A stretch of 64,000 bases of DNA from JAJPJE01 sp963724985 (GCA_963724985.1 CAVRWV010000025.1:124001-188000); one strand, 5' to 3'. Counted from the first letter of the stretch, positions 36,847 to 47,883 are shown. A program made the numbers and translations. Notes: a model not told the origin generated them from the letters alone.

Positions 36847-37146
36847 ATGATTGAGGTGATCTGGGAATTCCGTATAAAGCCGCAGCACGTCGCAGTATTC
36901 CAACGGGACTATTCCGCCCAGGGCCCCTGGAGCGTGTTTTTCGGCAGCAGTCCCGCCTATCACGGGACGAAGCTGCTGCGCGATCGTGAAAATCCCTTAC
37001 GTTTTCTTACCCTCGATACATGGAACGACTTTGCTGCCTACGAACGCTTTCGCGCAGAACACGCTGAGCAGTATCGCGAACTTGATAGGAGTTTCGAGAA
37101 GCTCACGGAGTCCGAGCGGTTCGTTGGGATTTTCGAGGTGCTGTGA
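36847..37146 (+). CDS. Dimeric alpha-beta barrel (ABM/NIPSNAP-like) protein
   Basis: 99 residues, single small alpha-beta domain (EVIWEFRIKPQHVAVFQRDY; TWNDFAAYERFRAEH) of the ferredoxin-like dimeric barrel superfamily that includes antibiotic-biosynthesis monooxygenases and NIPSNAP. GGGAG 6 nt before ATG. The exact reaction is unknown. Close to the epimerase gene 54 nt downstream, so possibly co-transcribed. Confidence 0.6.
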   Translation: MIEVIWEFRIKPQHVAVFQRDYSAQGPWSVFFGSSPAYHGTKLLRDRENPLRFLTLDTWNDFAAYERFRAEHAEQYRELDRSFEKLTESERFVGIFEVL

Positions 37147-37200
37147 TTCCGCGAATCGTTGGCCGCGCACTGCGAATCTGTTCTCGAAGAGGGAACATAC

Positions 37201-38091
37201 ATGAGAGTGCTGGTAACGGGTGCAACGGGTTACATCGGATCTGCTGTCGTCGAGGAGTTGGCCAACCACGGAAATCATGTGCTGGCATTCGTGCGTGAAG
37301 GTAAAAAGGTTCCGGCGCACGCCAACATCGAAGCCGTCTATGGCGATGTGCGCGATGCCGCATCTCTCAGCGCAGCAGTGCGTAGAAGCGAGGCGGTAAT
37401 CCACACCGCCGCCAGTTTCGGGCCGGATATGGTGCAAGTCGATCAAGCCGCAGTTGACGTCATCCTAAAAACCTCTGCCGAAGGCAAACAACGATTCATC
37501 TACACCAGCGGCATCTGGGTGCTCGGAAATACGGGAGCTGAACCCGCCGACGAGAACACGCCGCTCAATCCGATCCATTTGGTTGCCTGGCGTGTGCAGC
37601 ACGAGGAGCAGGTGATCGCGGCCGCCAAGTTATTTCCGACTACTGTCATTCGGCCAGCGATGGTCTATGGACGGGGTCGCGGGGTTCCGGCAATGTTCTT
37701 TCAGACCGTAGCCGAGAAAGGCGCAGTGACCGCGGTTGGTAACGGCGAGAATCGCTGGCCTATGGTCCACGTCGAAGATCTTGCCGTGCTTTATCGCCTA
37801 ATTCTGGAAAAAGCAGAGCCCGGTGCTGTGATTCACGGCGCGACCGGAGAGACCTTGAAAGTGAAGCAAATGGCAGAAGCCGCCGCCAAGGGCGCTGGCG
37901 TGTCCGGCAAAGTGAACTACTGGCCGGTAGAGCAGGCTCGCGGAGTTCTCGGTCCGTTTGCGGACGCGTTAGCACTCGATCAGGACATTATCAGCGTTGT
38001 CGCCCCGAAGCTTGGATGGAAGCCCCGCTCGGCCGGAGCTCTCGAGGAACTGGAGCGCGGCAGCTACGCGCGCGCATTCTCGCACGCATAG
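37201..38091 (+). CDS. Extended SDR / NAD-dependent epimerase-like protein
   Basis: 296 residues from ATG 37201 (GAGG upstream; longer upstream ORF lacks a site). Rossmann start RVLVTGATGYIGSAVVEEL binds NAD(P). In the active-site stretch the usual YxxxK is not seen (VAWRVQHEEQ), so catalysis may differ or be absent. Substrate unknown. Confidence 0.78.
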   Translation: MRVLVTGATGYIGSAVVEELANHGNHVLAFVREGKKVPAHANIEAVYGDVRDAASLSAAVRRSEAVIHTAASFGPDMVQVDQAAVDVILKTSAEGKQRFIYTSGIWVLGNTGAEPADENTPLNPIHLVAWRVQHEEQVIAAAKLFPTTVIRPAMVYGRGRGVPAMFFQTVAEKGAVTAVGNGENRWPMVHVEDLAVLYRLILEKAEPGAVIHGATGETLKVKQMAEAAAKGAGVSGKVNYWPVEQARGVLGPFADALALDQDIISVVAPKLGWKPRSAGALEELERGSYARAFSHA

Positions 38092-38136
38092 TAGCGGACG
38101 AGGCGCGCGTGGCCGCAGCAGTTTAGAATCGTTCCA

Positions 38137-38862
38137 ATGGGGTCTGCTCTCGAAATCCTGAATCGCGAAGTCATTCGCTGTGTGCGTTGTCCGCGGCTTG
38201 TCGAATATCGCGAGCGCATCGGACGCGAAAAGCGCAAAGCCTATCGCGACTGGGAATACTGGGCAAAGCCCGTCCCCGGATTTGGTGATCCCAATGCACG
38301 CGTACTGATTCTTGCGCTTGCACCCGGCGCGCACGGATCGAATCGCACGGGGCGTCCGTTCACTGGAGATTCTTCCGGGAATTTCATGTATCCCGTGTTG
38401 CATCGCACCGGATTCGCCTCGCAGCCTCGCGCCACCCATCGCGACGACGGCCTGGTGCTCACCGACATTTACATTACTGCGACCTGCCGCTGCGCGCCTC
38501 CCGACAACAAGCCGCTTCCCACCGAGATCGCGAATTGCTCGAGCTTCCTCGATCGTGAGCTCGAAATGTTGGACAAAGTTCAGATTGTGGTCGTGTTGGG
38601 GAAGATTGGTTTCGATGCTTACCTGAACCATCTGAAGCGGCGCGGAGTGCTTAAGTCGAAGGCGGAATACAAATTCGCGCATGGTGCCAAATACAAAATG
38701 CCGGATGGACGAATCATGATGGTCTCGTACCATCCTTCGAATCAGAACACGGCTACCGGCAAGCTGAATGAAGAGATGTTCACGCAGGTCTTCCGCGAAG
38801 CGGCGAGGCTGCTTGCGAAGTCGAAGGCTTCAGTCAAATCTGGGGTAGCTGGAAGTCAGTAG
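38137..38862 (+). CDS. Family 5 uracil-DNA glycosylase (4Fe-4S type)
   Basis: 241 residues. Fe-S cluster cysteines in CVRCP (15, 18), TATCRC and IANCSS; uracil pocket GFGDPNARVLILALAPGAHG and SYHPSNQNT. It removes uracil from DNA. The C-terminus (ASVKSGVAGSQ) is made of a short repeat tract (AGTCAGTAG-like units at 38848-38880), suggesting recent extension by a simple repeat. Confidence 0.88.
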   Translation: MGSALEILNREVIRCVRCPRLVEYRERIGREKRKAYRDWEYWAKPVPGFGDPNARVLILALAPGAHGSNRTGRPFTGDSSGNFMYPVLHRTGFASQPRATHRDDGLVLTDIYITATCRCAPPDNKPLPTEIANCSSFLDRELEMLDKVQIVVVLGKIGFDAYLNHLKRRGVLKSKAEYKFAHGAKYKMPDGRIMMVSYHPSNQNTATGKLNEEMFTQVFREAARLLAKSKASVKSGVAGSQ

Positions 38863-38869
38863 CCAGAAG

Positions 38870-40537
38870 TCAGTGGTCAGGGTGTACGTTCATTGCGTTC
38901 ACCGGACGATCGAATGCGATCATCGCGGCCCATTCGCCGCCGATACGATTCTTCCAGACGATCCTGCCGCCGAGCATTCCCGCAATCACGTCGGGCGGCA
39001 GATCGCGGTGAAAGTCAAAGTAGCGCGCGAGGAAATCGTCCCATCGTGATAGCCGGATGAAGTATCCCGAGAGCGGCTCGTACTTCGTAGAGAAGACCAG
39101 CGCCGCCTCGTACGAAAGTGGAGTGTTGCGCACCGCCAGCATCTGCTCGGCGGAAAAATTCTCAACGCGCATCACCGCAACTGGATTCGAAACATAGCCG
39201 AGGAACGGTTTCGTGAGTTCGTCCGACGCGGGCCAAGCAGTCAGGATCGGACCCGACGTGAATCTCGACTCGATCAGCTGCGCAGCTTGCTGGTGAACGC
39301 GAACGAACTTCGCCCAGCCGAGATTGTCTTCCGGCGCGGCTCGATAGGGTGGATCGGTTACCAACGCCAGCACAAATGCCGCGCATACCACGCCGAGAAA
39401 TGCTTGCCACCACGGAATGCGCCGCCAGATTGTCGAAACGCCCATCAGAATGATGAGTGGATACACCGGCAGTAGGTATCGAGCCAGCACCGCGCCTCCG
39501 AGAACCGACACAGCAACTGCGTATGCCAGGATCAGCACGACGAACACAAGTTGAACCGGAACGGCGATGCGCCCGCGCTCGAGTGCTCCACCGCCGTTAC
39601 CACCTTCGGTTGCTGCCTTGCGTTCCAGTTTCAGCGGCGGACGTCCCATGGCCAGCCACGTTGCCGCGACCAGCACGAACATATTCATATAGCCAAGCAG
39701 TTGCCACGCGCGGATTGCCAGCGCTGCAAAGAAGCGCGCGGCATGCAGCGTTCCTCCCAGGTTGTACTGCAGGAACTCAGGATTACCGAACACGAATCCC
39801 GTGCGGTGATAGTGCCATCCGAACCATGCCGCCAGCGGAACAACCGGCAGCATCAGCCAGATGATCCGGCAAATGCTGGGTGAGAACAGCCAAAATTTGT
39901 GTTCATCGTTTCGCCACTTCCACGCGAAGCCAATCAATTCCCAGAAGATCAGTGCAAGCGGTGCGATGATCGCGGTTTCCTTGCACAATGCAGCCAACGA
40001 GAAGCAGACAGCTGTTTGCAGCACGCGATCGCGCAGATAGTAGGTCAATCCCCACAGCGTGAATCCGGCTGCCGCCATATCCAGGTGCGCCAGGGAACTT
40101 TGCGCGAAGAAGACGGGATACATCGCGGTGCAAACCACGGCGGCTGCGGCGACCTCCCAGTTTGCCACTTGCCGCCCGAGCCGAAACAGACCGAGCCCTG
40201 CAAACGACGCGATCACCAGCATCGCGATTCTGGTGGTCACCGGATGGAAGCCGAAGATTTTCCACCATGCAGCGAGCCATGCCATCACCAGCGGAGGATG
40301 CGCGTTGCTCAGAGTGGAAGAAGGGATCAGGCTTCCAGTCAGAAGCAGATCGCGAGCAGCGGGAATGTAATATCCGGCTTCGTCCCAGAAGTAGGGAAGC
40401 CTGAGCAGGGAGAGATGAAGCAGGACCTGACCCGCGAGAATAAAGAGGAAGACCGCCGAGCTAGATCGCAGCCAGCTTGTGCGATCTTTCCGGGGAAGAT
40501 TTGGAGAATGAAACCGAAGAATCTTCGCGGTCTTCAT
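38870..40537 (-). CDS. Membrane glycosyltransferase, GT39/ArnT-like
   Basis: 555 residues with about 11 hydrophobic segments. N-terminal catalytic motif YFWDEAGYYIPAARDLL fits polyprenol-phosphate-sugar transferases (PMT/ArnT fold). C-terminal region likely periplasmic. Acceptor and donor unknown; could glycosylate protein or lipid. Convergent with the uracil glycosylase gene. Confidence 0.8.
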   Translation of the reverse strand: MKTAKILRFHSPNLPRKDRTSWLRSSSAVFLFILAGQVLLHLSLLRLPYFWDEAGYYIPAARDLLLTGSLIPSSTLSNAHPPLVMAWLAAWWKIFGFHPVTTRIAMLVIASFAGLGLFRLGRQVANWEVAAAAVVCTAMYPVFFAQSSLAHLDMAAAGFTLWGLTYYLRDRVLQTAVCFSLAALCKETAIIAPLALIFWELIGFAWKWRNDEHKFWLFSPSICRIIWLMLPVVPLAAWFGWHYHRTGFVFGNPEFLQYNLGGTLHAARFFAALAIRAWQLLGYMNMFVLVAATWLAMGRPPLKLERKAATEGGNGGGALERGRIAVPVQLVFVVLILAYAVAVSVLGGAVLARYLLPVYPLIILMGVSTIWRRIPWWQAFLGVVCAAFVLALVTDPPYRAAPEDNLGWAKFVRVHQQAAQLIESRFTSGPILTAWPASDELTKPFLGYVSNPVAVMRVENFSAEQMLAVRNTPLSYEAALVFSTKYEPLSGYFIRLSRWDDFLARYFDFHRDLPPDVIAGMLGGRIVWKNRIGGEWAAMIAFDRPVNAMNVHPDH

Positions 40538-40598
40538 CTTTAAAATAGAGGTTCATTTGGGATCAAACGTAGCCGCTGCGACAGAAGAAGATAGTCGG

Positions 40599-40895
40599 CT
40601 AGTTGATCGGGCCGGCGTTCGCCATCTTGGGATCCAACTTTATCTCGCCAAAGGTGTTTTCGTAGTTGGAGACATTCTGCTGCAGAATCGCCATCAGCGC
40701 CTTCGCCTGTTGCGGGCTCAAATAAATGCCTTGAAAGTTGTGGATCTCAACTTCCGCCTCGCTCCGCTGCTGCATGGTGCCGAAGACAAGAAAGAAGTCC
40801 CATACGTTGACACGTACCTGGACGCTGTTGGCGTAGTTCTCGCGATAGCTTGTTTCGTTTACGATTTGAATATTTGGTTGAGTAGGCATGGCCAT
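40599..40895 (-). CDS. DUF3467 family protein
   Basis: About 98 residues from ATG 40895 (an ATG two codons later is equally possible). Matches the short DUF3467 pattern: YANSVQVRVNVWDFFLVFG and LSPQQAKALMAILQQNVSNYE. Function unknown; small soluble beta-rich protein. Upstream (40896-41115) no gene seen. Confidence 0.78.
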   Translation of the reverse strand: MAMPTQPNIQIVNETSYRENYANSVQVRVNVWDFFLVFGTMQQRSEAEVEIHNFQGIYLSPQQAKALMAILQQNVSNYENTFGEIKLDPKMANAGPIN

Positions 40896-41115
40896 GCGGA
40901 AGAGTCTAACAGGGCTAAGCATTGCGATTCGAACAGAATTCGCAGGCTTGAAAACAGCAAGATGTCTTCGCTCCCTGGCTGCTGCGCGGAGTCAGGTACA
41001 TGTCCGAAAGGCCGGTTTCGCGCAGTGTACGGAATCAGTGTGCTTGATATGAACCGCGGCTTTCTACGCTGGTATACTCGCCTTACGGGTCTCTGTTTCT
41101 TCGGGTTTATGTAAG

Positions 41116-43436
41116 ATGCGACAGCTTTCTCGCACTCCCGACTACTCTCTGTTTTCGTGGATATCCCTGCTCGTGGGAGCGGCCTGTGCTGTTGTATCTG
41201 CGATTGTTCTCGTCGGTTGGGGATTAGATAAAGCCAGCCTGTTCCGCATCACAGGACATCCAGCGGCAGTTCTTCCGAATACTGCGTTGTTGTTCTTTCT
41301 TACTGGTATCGGCCTTCTTCTTCTTCGAGATTCGCAGCGTCGCTCAAGCCTTGCCACGATTGCAGGTAAAACGATCGGGCTTCTGGTTGGCATCGCTGGT
41401 TTTGTCACTGTCCTGGAGCACCTGTTCCATCTCGACTTCGGCATCGACACTCTGCTTTTCACAAATGCTGCGCTCAAGGCTGGAACTCCCGGACCCGCTG
41501 GCCGATTCGCCATTCAGACTGCGATCGCATTCACCTGCGCGGGCTTTTGTTTGTTTTTCATAGACCGTCGCTATCGTGAGACCGCAATTTCGGAAGTGTT
41601 CGCCGGCGGATGCGCGTTCATTTCCTTCCTTGGCCGTGTTGGGATATGCCTTCGGAGTGCCACTCTTCCACGGCCATATGGCAGTGGAAACCAACCTGAT
41701 CTTCTGCGTTCTCTCGCTCGGACTGTTTTGTCTCCGTCCGCAGTACGGATTGATGTCGCTGATGATCAGCGAAGGGCCGGGTGGAGTCGCAGCTCGGAAT
41801 CTGCTGTTCGCTTCTACTCTGGCGCTTACTGCCTTCGGTTGGGCGCGTGTATACCTGCAGCGCTTTGGCTTCCTCGACGTTGATTCAGGAACTGCCGTGC
41901 TGGTGGTAGTCAGCGTAGTTGCGGTCGCCGGACTTGTGCTTCGTACCGCGAATCAATTGGAGAAGATCGACAAGGAGCGCCGGCGCGCAGAACGCGAACA
42001 AGCCGCAGATCAGGAACGAACCGCGCGCCTGCTCGAATCGATCTCAGAAGGATTCGTTGCCCTCGATCACGACTTCCGATTCGTGTACGTCAACGAACGC
42101 GGCGCGCAGATGCTTGGCAAGGCACGTGGAGAAATGCTCGGCAAGAGTGTTGCGCAGGTGTTTCCCGAGTTTGTCGGCGGAGAATTTGAAAAGACATTCC
42201 AGGAAGCCGTGCGCGCAGGTAAACCCCAGAGCGTCGAATCGTATTTCGCTCCGGCCGAGAACTGGCTGGAGATGCATGCCTACCCGAGCGCGGAAGGTCT
42301 CTCGCTGTTCTTCCTGAATGTGTCGGAACGGCGAAAGTCGCAGGAGTTGATTCGCATACAGAATGAGCGAGTGATGCTCGCGTTGCGCACGGCCGATGCC
42401 GGCATGTGGGATTGGGAACTGCCTTCCGGCCGTATGCATTTGATTGGCAACGAGGCCAAGCTGTTCGGTTTGCCGCCCGAGACCAACAACGTTGTCCTGA
42501 ACGATGTGTTGCCGTCGGTGCATCCGGAAGATCGCCGTCTGGTCGAGCGCAGCATGCATATGGCTGTCGAGGAGCGCTCCGACTACTACGAAGAGTTCCG
42601 AGTAATCTGGCCGGATTCCTCCGTCCACCATCTGCTGGGAGTTGGAAAGGTTTTTACGGATGAAACCGGGCGGCGCGCGGCGCATGGTTGGCGTGAATGT
42701 CGACGTGACGCAGTCGAAGTTGAGCGAAGAAGCTCTGCGCAAGAGCGAAAAATTGGCTGCCACCGGGCGACTGGCTGCCACCGTGGCGCACGAAATCAAT
42801 AACCCGCTCGAAGCGGTAATGAATCTGCTTTATCTCCTGCAGAACGACAAGACTCTTAGTCCGAGAGCGCACGAATATCTGACGCAGGCCGAGCAGGAAC
42901 TTTCGCGAGTGGCGCATCTCACGCGTCAGACGCTTGGTTTTTATCGCGATTCGGTTGCGCCGACGACTATCGATCTAGCTGACGAAGTGCGCCAGGTTAT
43001 GCGGCTTTACGAGCGTCGAGCGCAGTCCAAAGGGATCAAGGTTGATGTGGCGCTGGAAGGTGCGATCTTCCACGGATTCCCGGGCGAAGTGAAACAGGTC
43101 GTTTCGAATCTGCTGACGAATGCGATCGACGCTGCCCCTATGCAGGGCGAGGTGAAGGTGACGACCAAGCGCGCGAAGGACATGGCGGTGCTTCGAGTGG
43201 AAGATAACGGGCCCGGCATTCCTGAAGTGATCCACGACCGGCTGTTCGAGGCATTCTTCAGCACCAAGAAGGAGCACGGTACGGGGCTCGGGCTCTGGGT
43301 ATCCAAGGGAATCGTCGAAAAGCATGGCGGCAGTATCACGTTCCGCACGGCCACGCGCGGATCAACTGGAACAGTCTTCGAAGCTATGTTTGCAGGGGTT
43401 CAACAACAGCGAGCCCAGAGCGGCGCCGCAGACTGA
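41116..43436 (+). pseudogene. Membrane PAS-domain sensor histidine kinase, two frameshifts
   Basis: Seven or so membrane helices (MASE-like sensor), two PAS-type domains (AADQERTARLLESISEGFVAL and the later LRTADAGMWDWELPSG), HisKA (TVAHEINNPLEAVMNLLYL) and HATPase (DNGPGIPEVIHDRLFEAFFST). The frame changes near 41628 (FISF joins AVLGYAFG) and near 42675 (DETG joins RRMVGVNVDVT); each fits one extra base. All three parts are otherwise intact. A sequence error or a freshly broken gene. Confidence 0.82.
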
Positions 43437-43572
43437 TCCAACCAACCTTTCATACATCCGGTTCGTTCTGTTCGCTCAACCCTCGATTCAGCTCTGATGT
43501 AACAAAAGGTGACACATGAGTACGCCTGAGTTGTTGAGCAACCCTGCTCAGAATAGCTGACTCCAAAGCCAC

Positions 43573-45788
43573 ATGGCAGAGTTGTGCGTTGTACTCCCAC
43601 GCTTGCTAAGCAAGTTGTCGATCCTGGCGATACTCGCAGCTCTGATTGCGTTCGCAGGATGCGGCGGCGTGCCGTCGAGCGGCAGTTCCTCAACTTCGAG
43701 CGATCCTTCGACAGCGGCCCCCACGATTGCACTGTCCGCGCAGCCCTATCCGTTACTGCTGGAACAACTGTCACTCTGACATGGACCTCGACTAATGCTG
43801 CGGCCGTGACTATCGATAACGGCATTGGCACGGTCGCGACGTCCGGCACGAGAAACGTTAGTCCAACAGCGACGACGACCTATACCGCGACAGCAAGCGG
43901 CTCGAACGGGAGCGCGACTGCAAAGAGCTCGGTAACGGTTACGGTGAACCCGCCAGCTGTCGGTTCGCCCACGATCACATTGACAGCAAATCCCGCGTCG
44001 ATCGCATCCGGAGGATCTTCGACGCTGACGTGGACCTCGACTAACGCGACCTCCGTTACCATCGACAATGGGATTGGCGCCGTCGCTCTGAATAGCTCAG
44101 CCTCGGTCAAGCCCTCGCTAACGACAACGTATACGGCGACAGCGAGCAATGGCGGAACACCGGTGGTGAGCTCGGCAACGGTTACCGTCACCAATTCGCC
44201 TCCGCCTTCCAGCGTGAGTGTTCCCACATGGCATGGAGATAACGCACGCTCCGGGCTGAACGCAAATGAGACCATCCTCACGCCCGCAAATGTGGCGTCC
44301 GGAAAATTTGGGCGACTGTTCTCTTATCTCGTAGATGGATATATCTACGCGCAGCCTCTATATGTCTCGAACCTGACGATCAATGGCGCGCAACACAATG
44401 TAGTGTTCGTGGCGACTGAGTATGACAGCGTGTATGCGTTTGACGCTGATGACTCTACAGTGGGCAAACTGTGGCAGACATCGCTGCTGGCCGCGGGCGA
44501 AACTCCGCTCGCGGGTGGGAATCCGAAGCCTTGGATCGGCATTACAGCGACTCCTGCTATCGACGTGGGTAGCAACACGATGTACGTCGTATCGGCACAG
44601 AAGACTGCATCCGGCAATAATTTCAGGCTGCATGCGCTGAACATCCTGACCGGCCAGGAGAAGTCGGGTAGCCCTGTATTGATTCAGGCATCTGTACCCA
44701 GCACCTTGCCCTCGTCGGGAGGGACTCTCACGTTGACAACAAGCTGCTTGAGTCGTGCGTCACTGCTGGTGACCAGTACTTCGGTTGTATTTGGCATGGG
44801 CGCGTGTGGTCCGGGATGGGTGCTGTCCTACGACAAGAGCACGTTGAAACAAACTGGCATGTTGAACACCTCTCCGAATATCGCTGGATACGGCACCTAT
44901 CCTGGTGCTGGTGGCGTTTGGATGGGAGGCGCCGGTCCGGCCGCGGACAGTGCTGAAAACATCTACCTCACCACCGGCGACGGTCCTTATGACGGCAGTT
45001 CGTCGTGGGGAGTAAGCGCGTTGAAGCTCAAGAACACAGACTTAAGCCTGCTCGACAGTTTTACGCCCTCCGATCAGCCGTATCTCTGGTGCAGGGATTC
45101 CGATCTTGCCGCGGGAGGCGTTAGCGTAGTACCGGGAGCATCGCAGGTGATGGTAGGTGGCAAGGCGGGGATCGTTTATCTGCTCAACACCGGCAACATG
45201 GGTAAACAGCAACCCAATGACGCTGGCGCCGCTCAGTGGTTCTTCTGGGGCGGCGGCCAATACACGGGGCCGGCCTGCACTGACGGAAATGGCAACCCCA
45301 TCACTCCGGGCACGATAGCTCCCTATCAGCTTTTCAGTACTGGTGCATGGTTCAATGGGTCTGTATACATCGGCGCCGATCCGGGTCCTATTCGTCAGTT
45401 CATCTACGCAGGTGGAAAGCTGACGCCTGGAACGGTTTCACCCCAAACATCGAATGAATATCAGTCGGGCATCATGGGCACAACGCCGTTCGTGTCTTCC
45501 AGTGGTGGAACCAACGGCATCGTGTGGGCCGTCGATCACGGCGCACCTCTCCAGGACTCTAAGAATCCGACGCCCAGTTCGGCTGTCTTGCGTGCCTACG
45601 ACGCCACCGATCTCTCCAAGGAGCTCTACAACAGCGGAATGACGAACTCCGATATGGCCGGATACGGAATCAAGTTCACCTCGCCGATTGTGGCTAACGG
45701 AAAGGTCTTCATCGGCACTGGGCACGATCCCACGTCGAATCCGAATCCTCAGGGAGAACTCGACGTTTACGGAATACTGCCTCAATAG
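43573..45788 (+). pseudogene. Secreted Ig-like/PQQ-repeat lipoprotein, one frameshift
   Basis: Lipoprotein signal with lipobox-like LIAFAGCGG, a Ser/Thr-rich linker, two Ig-like repeats (TLTWTSTNA...YTATAS), then a PQQ-type beta-propeller (WHGDNARSGLNANETILTPANV, HNVVFVATEYDSVYAFDADD). The frame shifts near 43746: AQP is followed by LSVTAG in a different frame, fitting loss of one base in a CCC run. The propeller frame is open from 43584. Probably extracellular, function unknown. Confidence 0.75.
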
Positions 45789-45796
45789 CTACTGAC

Positions 45797-45822
45797 GGGA
45801 GAACGATCACAGTCGTTCTCCC
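45797..45822 (+). terminator. Terminator hairpin after the PQQ-repeat gene
   Basis: Perfect 10-bp stem GGGAGAACGA / TCGTTCTCCC with a 6-nt loop, 9 nt after the stop codon. The T-tract is weak. Confidence 0.6.
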
Positions 45823-45893
45823 TCATCTCCTCGACGGCGTTGCTCCCGAAAATCTGGAGGATTGCCACCGCTTTCTGATAACTTGTTGCGGGA

Positions 45894-46319
45894 GTGAATC
45901 GCGTGACACGTACGATCACGGCAGCCTTTGCCGTTCTTCTTCTCGTCAGCACCTGCATCGCCGAGCACAGGTTCCAGTCGGGACCTTACGCCGGCTTTAC
46001 CAAACTCCCACAGGAACAGGTCATCGTCGAACTCCCGAAGCCTTTGCACATCCGTGAGGTTTCCGGAACAGTGCTGGCGGCGAAAGGCCGAGAGCCGGTG
46101 CGGAAAGCCCTTTTTGAGCTACGCGACGATGCCACAGGAAAAGTGAAAGCCACAAAGACCGATGGCGAGGGACGGTTCCAGATCAAGCATATTAAGGATG
46201 GCAAGTACACCTTCAAGGCCACGCGAAGCGGCTACCAGTCGGTGGTGGGCGTTCTAATCGTCCGGGAAAAGGCTCCGGAGTCTCAGCCGATTTCTATTGA
46301 AATGCCTAAGGTGCTGTAG
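45894..46319 (+). CDS. Exported carboxypeptidase-regulatory-like domain protein
   Basis: 141 residues. Signal peptide (AAFAVLLLVSTCIA), then one carboxypeptidase-D regulatory beta-sandwich (REVSGTVLAAKGREPVRKALFEL; GRFQIKHIKDGKYTFKATRSGY). GTG start with GGGA just upstream. Such single-domain exported proteins are frequent in Acidobacteriota; role unknown. Confidence 0.75.
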   Translation: MNRVTRTITAAFAVLLLVSTCIAEHRFQSGPYAGFTKLPQEQVIVELPKPLHIREVSGTVLAAKGREPVRKALFELRDDATGKVKATKTDGEGRFQIKHIKDGKYTFKATRSGYQSVVGVLIVREKAPESQPISIEMPKVL

Positions 46320-46360
46320 GCCGAATCGGCTCAGCGCAGGGTAGAATAGCAGTAGCGGCC

Positions 46361-47056
46361 ATGGATCCTAGTATTCCCGAAACTCATCTTGATATCCCCC
46401 TGGATATCTCTCCACCACCCAGCTTGAGTGTCCCGCTGTGGCGCTCCCTGCTGCAGAACTTCAAAGATCGTTATGCGCCGGTCGTGTTGCCCCCGCTGCA
46501 TGTCACATCGCAGCCGGTCGACGTGGGCATGCTTCTGGGAGATGTGGTGGACTTGCCTTGGTTCCGGACTGTATTCACGAACCTCGGGGATGTGATTTCA
46601 CCGGAAACGCTCCCGCCGCTGCAGTTGGAATCGCGGCCCGTCGATGTCGGCGAACTTCTCAGCGATCAGGTGGCGCATCCGTGGTGGTCGTCGTTACTGC
46701 GGAACCTTGCCGACAACGTTTCGCCGGAACGTCTTCCTGCGCTGATGGTCACCTCCGCTCCAGTGAAGCCGGAACTGGCGTCTGATGTGCTCAACGTACC
46801 GCGCTGGTCGCATCTGATCGATACTCCCAAGGTGTTCTACCCCGATAAGCCCGTCGGCGAGGTGCGACTGGTGCCCCGTGTGCCACGCCCGGCAATACCG
46901 CCGAAACAAATGGCCAAGGAAGAAGACGCCATGCGTGTGCTCACGTTTCAGAAGCAGCGTGAGTTGAAGCGAGCACATTTGCGGGAAGCAATCTGGGTCT
47001 CACTGGCGGCGGTCGAAATCGCAGTCCTTGTCGCAGTACACTTCCTGAAGCATTAA
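46361..47056 (+). CDS. Tail-anchored protein with 41-residue tandem repeats
   Basis: 231 residues. Repeats at about 25-65, 66-106 and 107-146, with a fourth partial copy at 147; consensus PxW-S-LxxNx-D-x-PExLPPLxxxSxPVDVG-LLxD-V. The C-terminus has one membrane helix (IWVSLAAVEIAVLVAVHFL) after a basic coiled-coil stretch, so the repeats face the cytoplasm. No signal peptide and no recognised family. It is convergent with an NlpC/P60 gene, 6 nt away. Confidence 0.72.
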   Translation: MDPSIPETHLDIPLDISPPPSLSVPLWRSLLQNFKDRYAPVVLPPLHVTSQPVDVGMLLGDVVDLPWFRTVFTNLGDVISPETLPPLQLESRPVDVGELLSDQVAHPWWSSLLRNLADNVSPERLPALMVTSAPVKPELASDVLNVPRWSHLIDTPKVFYPDKPVGEVRLVPRVPRPAIPPKQMAKEEDAMRVLTFQKQRELKRAHLREAIWVSLAAVEIAVLVAVHFLKH

Positions 47057-47062
47057 TAGCCA

Positions 47063-47557
47063 TCACTCGCCGCTTGCAAAGGCGGAGACCATGTTCTTCG
47101 CGAGCGTCCGATTTGCCTCACCCGGACGATCTCCTACGTAGCGCAGGAAACGGTATTGCCCGCGGCTTTTCCAATAGCGGGAGAGGTAGTCGTCGGTCTT
47201 CACTCCCGAGCGCAATACGCTCACGAATCGGCTCACGCTGGGATCGGTGACGATTCCCACATGGCCTTTCCACACGATGAGATCACCGGGCATCGGTTCG
47301 AAGACGCGCTGGAAGGAGTCGGTACCCTCGTAGAGTTCCTCAGAGCTGGCATAGCGATAAGGGAGATGGGCTCTGCGGTAGACGTAATTCACGAAATGAG
47401 AGCAATCCAAACGGGTATGACGGGTTCTGGTGGCTCGACGGGGTATAGACGGCGAGTGCCGGTCGGATTGCGATTTCCGTTTCTCCGCGTGCCCTTTAAC
47501 CGGGTGTATTAGGATTACCGCCAAAATCAGTAATATCGCCTGGCTGCGTCGGCCCAC
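47063..47557 (-). CDS. Exported NlpC/P60-like cysteine peptidase
   Basis: 164 residues. Signal peptide (AILLILAVILIHPVKG), then a compact NlpC/P60 fold with catalytic Cys in LDCSHFVNYVY and His in KGHVGIVTD. It probably cleaves a peptide bond in peptidoglycan. Shorter than typical family members (no SH3 domains). Third catalytic residue not assigned. Confidence 0.75.
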   Translation of the reverse strand: MGRRSQAILLILAVILIHPVKGHAEKRKSQSDRHSPSIPRRATRTRHTRLDCSHFVNYVYRRAHLPYRYASSEELYEGTDSFQRVFEPMPGDLIVWKGHVGIVTDPSVSRFVSVLRSGVKTDDYLSRYWKSRGQYRFLRYVGDRPGEANRTLAKNMVSAFASGE

Positions 47558-47718
47558 TCGAAAAGCCCCCTTCGTCGTGAATTGTTGGCGTTAGGTCAAT
47601 TCGATGCCCCGCATTTTTTGCATGTGGGCTGCAATTCGAGAGCTGCTGGCGTGTCACCTTTTGAGACAGAGTCCGGATGGATTTCGCGGGAGGGAACCTG
47701 GGTTAAAATAACCCCAAC

Positions 47719-47803
47719 GCCCGGATGGCGGAATTGGCAGACGCGCTGGACTTAGGATCCAGTACCGCAAGGTGTGCAGGTTCAACTCCTGTTCCGGGCA
47801 CCA
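47719..47803 (+). tRNA. tRNA-Leu (TAG)
   Basis: Acceptor stem GCCCGGA / TCCGGGC, anticodon stem CTGGA / TCCAG with loop CTTAGGA (anticodon TAG), a long variable arm, T-arm with GTTCAACTC, and an encoded CCA end (801-803). Type II tRNA length of 85 nt including CCA. Confidence 0.95.
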
Positions 47804-47883
47804 TGTTCTCACCGATTTCCCTTCCGCAACCCCGCTTGCAGTGATTCACCAATGGTGACAGGTGAGCGTATAGTAGGTTACCC

